Assembly (NCBI GenBank): GCA_010093605.1
Contig: MU004197.1
Span: 310,001-374,000, forward strand
DNA from: Lophium mytilinum
Taxonomy: Eukaryota > Ascomycota > Dothideomycetes > Mytilinidiales > Mytilinidiaceae
Direction: 5' to 3'
DNA length: 64,000 nt
Part shown: piece after piece, positions 56,223 to 64,000 of the stretch
Position numbering within the stretch: the first letter of the stretch is position 1
How the letters are laid out: each line of letters begins with the position of its first letter
Position numbers and translations under genes: made by a program
The notes under the pieces: generated by a model
What the model was told of the DNA's origin: nothing
The model's database searches: none
What the model saw: only the letters and a program-made list of their open reading frames with translations

Positions 56223-58099
56223 ATGCAGCGAACACTGGCATCGAGAGCGCGGACTTCGGTTCTATCTTCGAGCTCGAAGCTACGCACATCCAGTTTCAAC
56301 CTCCAACAGCAGCGGTTTGCGCACAAGGTATGTTACTCTATGAATATCAATACCTTACATAGCTCTGAGTCCCATCTAACAATCTCTACAGGAGCTTAAG
56401 TTTGGTGTCGAGGGCCGGGCAGCTTTACTGAATGGCATCGAGACTCTCGCAAAGGCCGTTGCCACAACACTAGGTCCCAAGGGCCGGAATGTGCTAATCG
56501 AGTCTCCTTATGGCTCACCGAAAATCACAAAGGGTATGTGAGGGCAAAAGTCTAGAATTGTTGGACCACGCTGACAAACAAATAGATGGTGTCACCGTCG
56601 CGAAAGCCATCACCCTCAAGGACAAGTTCGAGAACCTGGGTGCTCGTTTGATCCAGGACGTTGCTTCCAAGACCAACGAGGTCGCTGGTGATGGAACTAC
56701 TACCGCCACTGTCCTCGCCCGTGCCATTTTCTCCGAGACCGTCAAGAACGTCGCCGCTGGATGCAACCCCATGGATCTGCGGAGAGGAACCCAGGCTGCC
56801 GTTCAGGCTGTGGTGGAATACCTACAAGCGCATAAGAAGGACATCACTACCAGCGAGGAGATTTCCCAGGTTGCCACTATCTCTGCCAACGGCGACACCC
56901 ACATTGGCAAGCTGCTGTCGAATGCGATGGAGAAGGTCGGCAAGGAGGGTGTTATCACCGTGAAAGAGGGAAAGACGACCGAGGATGAGCTCGAGGTTAC
57001 CGAGGGCATGAAATTCGACCGTGGATTCATCTCGCCCTACTTCATCACCGATACCAAGACTGCAAAGGTGGAATTCGAGAAGCCCCTGATCCTTCTGTCG
57101 GAGAAGAAGATCTCGGCTGTGCAAGACATCGTCCCTGCTCTCGAGGCTTCCCAGCAGCTCCGCCGACCCCTCGTCATTATTGCCGAGGACATCGACGGCG
57201 AGGCTCTTGCCGTCTGCATTCTCAACAAGCTCCGTGGCCAGCTTCAGGTCGCTGCCATCAAGGCCCCCGGCTTCGGTGACAATCGCAAGTCTATCCTCGG
57301 TGACCTCGGCGTTCTCACCAACGCTACCGTCTTTACTGATGAGCTTGACCTCAAGCTCGAGAAGGCTACTGTCGACCATCTTGGATCCACTGGCTCGATC
57401 ACCATCACGAAGGAGGACACCGTCATTCTCAATGGTGAGGGTAGCAAGGATGCTGTTGTTCAGCGCTGCGAGCAGATCCGCGGTGTGATGGCTGATCCTA
57501 CCACCTCCGAGTACGAGAAGGAAAAGCTCCAGGAGCGTCTTGCCAAGCTCTCTGGTGGAGTTGCGGTTATCAAGGTTGGTGGCGCCTCCGAAGTCGAGGT
57601 TGGTGAGAAGAAGGATCGGATTGTCGATGCTCTCAACGCCACCCGCGCTGCCGTCGAGGAGGGTATCCTCCCCGGTGGTGGAACCGCTCTCCTCAAGGCC
57701 GCTGCCAATGCGCTCAAGGACCTCAAGCCCGCCAACTTCGACCAGCAACTCGGTGTGAGCATCATTAAGAACGCCATCACCCGTCCCGCACGAATGATCG
57801 TTGAAAACGCTGGTGCTGAGGGAGCCGTCATTGTTGGCAAGCTTATGGACGAGTTCGGTGCCGACTTCAACAAGGGCTTCGACAGCGCCAAGGGTGAATA
57901 CGTTGACATGATTTCTGCCGGTATCCTTGACCCCTTCAAGGTCGTCCGCACTGCCCTCACCGACGCTAGCGGTGTTGCGTCCCTACTAGGAACGACTGAA
58001 GTAGCCATCGTAGAAGCACCAGAAGAGAAGGGCCCGCCACCAGGAATGGGTGGTGGAGGTATGGGCGGCATGGGTGGCATGGGCGGAGGCATGTTCTAG
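56223..58099 (+). CDS. HSP60: Mitochondrial chaperonin HSP60
   Basis: Exons 56223-56327, 56392-56533 and 56586-58099 give 586 aa. The N-terminus [20 protein letters not shown] is rich in Arg/Ser with no acids, a typical mitochondrial targeting sequence; the mature chaperonin starts near the first exon junction ([11 protein letters not shown]). GroEL-type signatures are present: [15 protein letters not shown], the ATP-site GDGTTTAT, and the C-terminal GGM repeat tail ([14 protein letters not shown]). It folds imported proteins in the mitochondrial matrix with HSP10. Codon use is strongly biased to C-ending codons, as expected for high expression. Confidence 0.97.
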
Positions 58100-58755
58100 A
58101 TGGAAAGCGAGGCTCCCTACTCCGACATCTCAATCCCTCCCTGCATTGCGCCTCTCTTGTATACCCCTTCCCTCTCCCGACTCTCCTCACTGCTCTCGTA
58201 TATGGCATCAGGATTGCTCAGCTCTCCACTCTCTTCACCCTACCTGATTCACAAATCCTTGCAAGCGGAATCTTGTTTTGGGATTGTTCTGGTACTGTAC
58301 CACATCATGTTTACATAAACGAATGGGGAAAATGAGAGGATAGATACAAAAGCAAAATGAAATCAAGAATAAACACTCAAACAGGCCCATGATTATGCGT
58401 GAAATGACCGGGATGCACTGATCTTGGTAATTGCTCACCAGCTGTGAATATTGACAGCCCGACTGACGGCGGTGGTCTGTGCGCCCCCACCACCAAAGCC
58501 TTCGACGAGGGGCATTTGCGGTCGCCTACTCAACTCTCCCCACGGCACCTTCGTACTCTCCTCCCTCACACTCCTCCAACCCGACCGTCGCATACTCGGA
58601 TCTATGTGGGTATCCTGTCGTAATCCTCTAGGCACCTGCGCGCAACAGGACTGGAACCTAGTACGAGCACGAGCTGACAGTGGCGATGCAGATAAGTAGG
58701 CTGCCTGCTGTAACAACACAACACCAACTCTCTTCCTCTTCACAGTAGCGATATT
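58100..58755. other. HSP60 3' region and cofilin upstream region
   Basis: No gene is supported; an antisense frame at 58435-58743 overlaps the cofilin promoter and has no recognisable features. Confidence 0.4.
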
Positions 58756-59633
58756 ATGGTGAGTTTGTCAATTTGGATGCGCTTTGTGGAAATTTACTAA
58801 CATGTGTAGGCTTCATCCGGGTACGTACATCTCCTACACGATCGCATCATTACAGCCCTCCCCGGTCTTTCAGGCCCTTATGCCCCTTCCGCCCCCTTTC
58901 CTCCTTCCCTCGACACATACACACAAACCCTCGCATCGAATCGGCGTCTGCGTATCGATAATGGTCTATTCCCTGAGCCCATACTCGAAGTCAGACTAAC
59001 AGGACCCCCCTCGATAGTGTCACCGTCGCCCCCGAGTGCATTCAGGCCTTCAACGACCTCAAGCTTGGCAAGAGCGTCAAATGGATCATCTTCAAGATTA
59101 GCGATGACTGGAAGGAGATTGTGGTTGATGAGCAGTCGACCGAGGACGACTACTCCACATTCCGCGAGAAGCTGCTCAACGCCAAGAGTACATGGAAGGG
59201 CAAGGAGGGCCTCGGTGGGCGATATGCCGTTTACGATGTTGCGTACGACTCGGGCGAAGGCCAGAGGTGAGTGTCGTAATACCCAACACCACGCATTGAG
59301 AATGCGGTCTCGGGACCGCATCTAAGAGTGGAATATCAGGACGAGGCTGATATATATACAGGAACAAGATCGCCTTCATCTCTTGGGTCCCGGATGATTC
59401 GCCACAGCACGTAAGTTAAACCCTACAATTGAACCCTACAGGTTCTATCATTGTTTAGTACCTTATTACTCGAACCGCAATACTGATCTCGACGAATACA
59501 GCCCCGCATGATGTACTCGTCCTCCAAAGAGTCCATCAAGCGCTCCCTCAACGGCTTCCACGCCGATATCCAGGCCAATGATGCCGACGACATCGAGTAC
59601 GACAACATCATCACGCGCGTGTCCAGGCGTTAA
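58756..59633 (+). CDS. COF1: Cofilin (actin-depolymerising factor)
   Basis: Five exons: 58756-58758 (ATG alone), 58810-58820 (11 nt), 59018-59266, 59362-59410 and 59502-59633; 147 aa. Splicing gives MASSGVTVAPECIQAFNDLK, the usual cofilin N-terminus including the regulatory Ser. The ADF homology region follows (KWIIFKISDDWKEIVVDE; GRYAVYDVAYD; KIAFISWVPDDSPQHPRMMY), with actin-binding helix residues in SSSKESIKRSLNGFHADIQA. It severs and depolymerises actin filaments and is essential in yeast. The first two exons are so small that many gene finders would start at exon 3. Confidence 0.95.
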
Positions 59634-60155
59634 ATCGGCCTACTCTGCAAGCGCATAACGTCCTGCCCCTCCTTTGGTCGCATGAGGAGCAGAAAAGGAC
59701 TTTCTACAATTGGGCTGGCTTTCTTTTGTGTTGATGCGATGATTGATGACGAATTGGCGGGTGGGTGGTAGCGGGGACATTCAGGAGCCCTTGAGCGGGG
59801 CGGTAGATGTGCTCACCAGAGCAGTTGCAGAGGGCGGTATATATCTACTGCCGAGAGTATGAGCGGTTGCAGGCATATTGAGGATGTGGGCGTCGGATAG
59901 AGAATGCTAAAACTGTCGTATCTGGCATATCACTCAGTCTCTTATATGTTGCAATGGACGAGCATGAACACATCTGATCATTATCTTTATACCTACAGTC
60001 GTCGCTGCCCGCTTGATTGCACTAGAAGAATGATCGACTCCTAATCGAAGTCGCCTAGAAATGAATATGTGCCCGGCATGTATGCGCTCAACTGTACAAG
60101 CCACACCAATCAACCCAATTTCCACTCCACCCCTCCCTCTACTCTCCCTCCACCC
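59634..60155. other. 3' regions of COF1 and GET5 (convergent)
   Basis: No gene is supported. Confidence 0.4.
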
Positions 60156-60903
60156 TCAACCCTCCTTTTCCCAAACCCCCCTAAACGCCTTCGCCCACCT
60201 CTCCCCCTCCCCCTCATCCCTAAGCCGCTGCACCAGAAACCCCTTCAAATCCCCCCAAAACTCCTCCGTCTTCAGTTCCTCCGCCCCACTCGGCCCCTGC
60301 GCCACCGCGCCCACCTCCTTCTCCTCTCCCATCACCGGCTGCGGTATCTCCACCGCCGGCGACCCCACCGGCGTGCCCCCCAACGCACCCATCACCATAA
60401 CCCCAAACTCCAGCCCTGCCTCCCCGCCATCGCCCGCGAAGTCGGATAATGTCTTCGAGTCCGGCGCTGGTTTCTTTTTGTATAGCACCTTGATCTTCGC
60501 GACGTCGGTGGAGGTCTGGGCAGCGTAGGCGGCTTTGAGGTCGTAGACGGAAGTGGAGAGGGGTTGGGATGGGAGCGAGATGGTGGGGTGGGAGGCTTTG
60601 AGGGGTTTGAGGGTGATGGTGAGGCCGCTCGTTGCGGAAGTGGGCGACTTGCGGCGGGGTTTGGAGGGGTGGTTTGAGGGGAGGCGGGGGAGGGTGTACT
60701 TCGGATGTGTTAGTTTGGGGGTGGTAATACGATGAGGGAGGCAGAGAATAGAGGAAGTTCAGAGGGTATGGGGAGGGGTGGGAACTACGTACGGCGTTTG
60801 AGGCGGGATAGGAGCGCGGGTCGGCGATGTGGTCGCTGGAGAGTTTAATGGGGCGCGAGTCGAGGGCTGTGAGGAACTGTTTTGCGAAGACGAGTTCGGA
60901 CAT
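60156..60903 (-). CDS. GET5: Get5/Mdy2-like ubiquitin-domain protein of the GET pathway
   Basis: Exons 60903-60793 and 60698-60156 give 217 aa. N-terminus MSELVFAKQFLTALDSRPIK, then SSDHIADPRSYPASNAYTLP, resembles the Get4-binding part; a ubiquitin-like region follows (LTITLKPLKASHPTISLPSQ; VYDLKAAYAAQT; VAKIKVLYKKKPAPDSKTLS); the C-terminal helix FWGDLKGFLVQRLRDE fits the Get5 homodimerisation domain. The GET pathway delivers tail-anchored proteins to the ER membrane. The spliced intron is 94 nt. The upstream flank carries one copy of a direct repeat (60978-61072). Confidence 0.8.
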
Positions 60904-60977
60904 TTTGGCGGTTGGGAGTCGGACTCTATGGTGTGGTGTTGAGGCGTTTTGGTGGTGTGTATTCAGTCTGGCTTCGA

Positions 60978-61072
60978 GACTGGGAACTCGAATCGATGGA
61001 TGACGATTTAGCTATTCTATATGAGCAGGGGTTCATCGAGCCGAGTCTTGGCACAAAGGCGGTGAGTGAATT
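60978..61072. repeat. Direct repeat, copy 1
   Basis: Matches 63735-63825 in the same orientation: the last 35 bases (61038-61072) are identical, the rest is diverged with small length changes. It lies 75 bp upstream of the GET5 start codon. Read on the plus strand it looks like an orphan coding exon (MDDDLAILYEQGFIEPSLGT, then KA) with a GTGAGT donor. Confidence 0.8.
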
Positions 61073-62358
61073 ATCGATTGGCCTTAGCACATAAATAGGT
61101 AAATAAACTTTCTAACTTTATCTTGAGATACTACTAGTAATACGTACTAGAGTACCTGTAAGTGCAAAGATACACTTGCGAATGTTTATAAGATATGGCG
61201 AGTTCAAATGTACACCTCAACAGTGTAGCACTGTAATCTATCAGCCAAAGCGTCGGACAACGTGCTAGTTTATTCTACTATCGCTCCTGCAAACATCGCC
61301 ACCTTTCTCTATTTTGACTAAGACAATTCCTCCGTCCTTACTCTATGGGCGCCTCGAATTTCCATCACCCAGCTTCCAACCTCCATTGTTGCCAGCCTCA
61401 ATGATACCTTCAACAAAAGGCCATTACTCAAATTCTTCGACTCGCTGCCAGTCTACTAATGTACTGCCCTTGAAATCCTTCTCCAGGTGGCACCCAACGT
61501 GTTCTATTCGCTACCTTCCACGAAATTGCGATCGCGAAATCTATAACTCAACTTTGATAATGTATCTCAAGTAGAAGGATGATATGCTACTGCCTCATGC
61601 TTTCGACTGCTTGTATAGTAATGCCCTGGAACCAAACGAGAACATAGTCCCTTCCCTACATCCGCGTTGGTGTTGCAGGTCACCCTCAGTCGTTTTTACT
61701 AGAACGAGCATGCAGCTTCTATTCCTTCCCTCCCGGCGGTCAGTGCTCACACCTTCCATCCATCTCTTCTCTTCCCCTCCATCCACCTTCTCTTCTCCTT
61801 CATCCATCCTCCATTCATCTTCCCTTCATCCCTTCATCCATCTTCTCTTCATTCATCTTCTCTTCATCCACCTTCTCGTCATCCACCTTCTCGGCCATGC
61901 ATCTTCCCGGCCATGCACCTTCTCGTCCATGTACCTCCTCGTCCGTCCACCTTCTCGTCCTCGTCCAGGCATCTTTCTGCCATCTGTCTTCTCTGTCTTC
62001 GCCATCGTTCTCTTTGGCATCATTCGACCTCAACGCCAACCTTACTCGTCCACACCGAAACATGCTGGCACTGAATGGATAAGGTGAGAACCCTCCCGAC
62101 ATGTTGGGCGTAGACTTGCAGCTGGTTGCAGCGTTTCCCATATGGTCCCTGTGGCTTCGGCTGCAGTAGTGGCGGAGCTACGGCAATGATGCTGCAAGGG
62201 TTTCGCGAGGGGTTCGATTCCTTGAGGGGCCGCTGCATTGACACTAGGGGGGGTCGGGTTAGAGGTTCTTCGGATCCACCACACCGCATCTCCTCAGCTT
62301 AGGCACACAGCTGACGAAGTGGAAAACGGGCATGAGCATGCTTCTAGGAATCGGTCGT
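61073..62358. other. Spacer between direct repeat copy 1 and the RNase H-like gene
   Basis: Apart from a pyrimidine-rich minisatellite (61750-61975) no feature is supported. Confidence 0.4.
61750..61975 (+). repeat. Imperfect ~15-bp tandem repeat (minisatellite), CTTCTC-TCATCCAC type
   Basis: About fifteen imperfect units built on CTTCTCTTCATCCAC; the plus strand is almost pure pyrimidine/A. The 15-bp period would code a five-residue repeat (FIHLL), but no gene is supported. Confidence 0.7.
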
Positions 62359-63414
62359 TCAGTCTTGCTTCGAACTCCTCGGTCTTCGTACGGTACCATG
62401 ACTTCTTGTCCTCGTCCCCATGCCAACCGTACATACGCGATGTACGGTTCCGGCCCGGCCTGTCGACGTTCTTTTCCGTTTACACCGGTGTCTTGGGCGG
62501 ATCGGAGGATTGGCTGAGCCTGATAATACCTTGCTGGCTTTTTTGTTTGGTTGACGACTGGCTTTTGCTATTCTGTTGGAGCGTTTGCGGCGTTGGTGGA
62601 TGACTTGGCTTGAAGGATTTGGCAGCTGAATTGGAGGTTCTGCAATCATTCCGCCTGGCGTTCCCTGATTAGTGTTAGATACTCGTGGTTTCACAAGTTT
62701 GCTTCAACTTGTTCTTACTTGTTCTTCTGATTTTAGCTGAGCTTCTTGAAGTATAAATTGACGAAGCAATTCTTCCGAGCATGGTGTGATGGTGACGTGA
62801 CGCAAAATGAGATCTGGTTGTTCTTTGGCCAGAATGAATGCTGCAGCTCGCCTAAAACGCTTTACAAGCTCGTCCACTCGTTCGTTTCCTTCGACAGAAG
62901 AATGGGCGGGAACCCATCGAAGCTCAACAGTAATTCCGACATCGTAAAGCATATTTGCGTATGTCAACAAGCTCTTCATCCAATCTGGGTTGGATAGAAA
63001 GCTGAAGATCGATCTTGATTGTATGCCTTGAAGTAATGACTGACAGTCAGTAAGTATCAGTAGACGGTCGAAATCGTTCATTAGTTCGCAGGCCTTGCGG
63101 AATGCTTCGTGAATGGCTATCATCTCTGCTTCAAGGGCAAATCTACTACCGTATGGAAGGGTGTTGAACGTGACGAGCTCCACCCAGTCCTTGGATGAAA
63201 AGTCCAGATACCTAACTGCGGCCGCAGTAAGTCTTTTCGCCCCTTTGACGCGAGGAGATCTTTCTACAGATCCATCGACCCATAGAACAAGGCAGCGCTT
63301 AATCAAACCTTGCTCATATATTTGATGACCATATTGAATTGCTGATGACCTATCCTGGATAACGATGTTGTCGGGAAACGGATATAAGGACTCTACGTTG
63401 CTTGGGGCGTCCAT
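62359..63414 (-). CDS. RNase H-like domain protein with basic C-terminal tail
   Basis: Exons 63414-62719 and 62664-62359 (54-nt intron, phase 0, with CTAAC branch site) give 333 aa. An RNase H fold is clear: VLWVDGSVERS, then EAEMIAIHEAF, LILTDCQSLLQ, and VPAHSSVEGNERVDELVK. The four acidic positions expected for catalysis (D, E, D, D) all remain. The second exon is a very basic tail (RRKRSNRIAKASRQPNKKAS). Such single-domain RNase H genes are common in ascomycetes and are thought to come from LINE retrotransposons; no reverse transcriptase is seen nearby. It sits between the two copies of the direct repeat. Confidence 0.75.
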
Positions 63415-63734
63415 GACGTATACCGGAGCTTTCTAACGGGATGCAAATTTGCGTTATTCGGGGCAGTTTGATGAGAAAAGTAGAAACGAGCTTGGGTCTA
63501 CATCTAGGCTACTGGTGTGAGGAATTGTGCAATGTGTTAACATTTGGGCCGCTGAGTAGTGGCCCAAATTTGAGACAGCTGGCGTCCATGGGTCCAGATT
63601 TGGGCCAAGACTTGGCTTGCTTAATAACTGCTCAGTCTTGAACCCTTTGCATGCTCAGGTTAAAAGAATGAACTTTGGCGAGGTCAGTTCTTCCCTAAGA
63701 GTATTCTTACTTAATGTCGAGACTACCTTTGTAG

Positions 63735-63825
63735 GACTGGAATCGATAGATGACGGTTTAGCTGTCCAGCTGTCCTGACAGGGATTCTGCGAGCCGAGTC
63801 TTGGCACAAAGGCGGTGAGTGAATT
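63735..63825. repeat. Direct repeat, copy 2
   Basis: Same orientation as copy 1 and 2757 bp downstream, in the upstream flank of the right-edge gene. Unlike copy 1 its reading frame is broken. Confidence 0.8.
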
Positions 63826-63931
63826 TTTCCAGCAGGTGGGTCCGGTCTTCGATTTTCGCGAAAGAAAGTTCGGAGCTTCACTCTACATCCAGATACCCTT
63901 TCTTCGACCGTAAACTCGACCCTACCGCGAT

Positions 63932-64000
63932 CATGGGTGTCGGCAATCGCATGAAGAAGCAGGGTCCGCCAGGCCCGCTAGACGAATCGCTCGTTACGCG
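63932..64000 (+). CDS. N-terminal fragment of a gene cut by the window edge
   Basis: ATG at 63932 starts MGVGNRMKKQGPPGPLDESL, followed by VTR, and the frame runs off the end. The context (a C/A-rich leader ending CCGCGATC before the ATG) is good. Basic and Pro-rich start; the product cannot be named from 23 residues. Confidence 0.55.

Noticed and set aside
56822-57748. 308-codon antisense frame within HSP60
   Set aside because: Shadow of strongly codon-biased HSP60; the sense product is unmistakable.
61750-61975. CRISPR-like array
   Set aside because: The repeats are imperfect, contiguous 15-bp units with no spacers, in eukaryotic DNA; it is a minisatellite.
62195-62235. B-box-like GGTTCGATTCC as another tRNA
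   Set aside because: No matching acceptor stem, D-arm or anticodon arm around it.

Overview
The window looks like nuclear DNA of a filamentous ascomycete, most likely a Dothideomycete-type mould. The support is: many short (about 50-70 nt) GT-AG introns, often with a CTAAC-like branch site near the acceptor; a full set of fungal housekeeping genes; a Clr5-TPR protein; and a DNA transposon whose interior is TpA-saturated and full of stops, as expected from RIP. Species cannot be fixed from sequence alone.

Layout. 0.9-3.2 kb: cytosolic seryl-tRNA synthetase. 3.2-7.0 kb: gene-poor DNA with decayed repeats and one clear pseudogene. 7.0-16.2 kb: WAPL cohesin-release factor (-), uracil phosphoribosyltransferase FUR1 (+), transcription elongation factor Elf1 (-) and a URC1-type GTP cyclohydrolase II homologue (+); FUR1 and URC1 put uracil salvage and uracil catabolism within 5 kb. 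16.2-19.3 kb: no convincing gene. 19.3-25.9 kb: a small unknown protein, ribosomal protein eS1, Arp2/3 subunit ARPC3 (-) and clamp-loader subunit Rfc3 (+), the last two divergent. 26.2-26.8 kb: three related tRNA-like sequences in a row on the minus strand.

27.2-39.6 kb is the most unusual part: a cluster of six paralogous genes of a family I do not recognise (called here copies F, A, B, C, D, E in window order). The copies share a C-terminal domain ending in a W-A-x-W ... G-[LV]-x-H ... C signature. The four central copies also share a CxxHC motif and a basic N-terminus, and copies B, C, D and E share a three-exon, all phase-0 gene structure. The cluster is split by a 3.2-kb Mutator-like (MULE) DNA transposon with 72-bp perfect terminal inverted repeats, an 8-bp target duplication and a RIP-ruined transposase.

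40.1-52.4 kb: MBOAT lysophospholipid acyltransferase ALE1 (-) divergent from the spliceosomal cyclophilin CWC27 (+); a Clr5-TPR repeat protein; a tiny membrane protein; an NmrA-like protein; an OsmC-like protein divergent from a SnoaL/NTF2-like protein. 53.7-64.0 kb: two Gly-rich proteins, mitochondrial HSP60, cofilin, Get5/Mdy2, an RNase H-like gene lying between two copies of a diverged ~95-bp direct repeat, and the first 23 codons of another gene at the right edge.

Most genes are independent housekeeping units; many are arranged as divergent pairs sharing 0.3-1 kb promoters (WAPL/FUR1, ELF1/URC1, ARPC3/RFC3, ALE1/CWC27, OsmC/SnoaL). Exon structures were read by eye from splice signals and protein continuity; all spliced models given with exon coordinates keep frame arithmetically unless stated.
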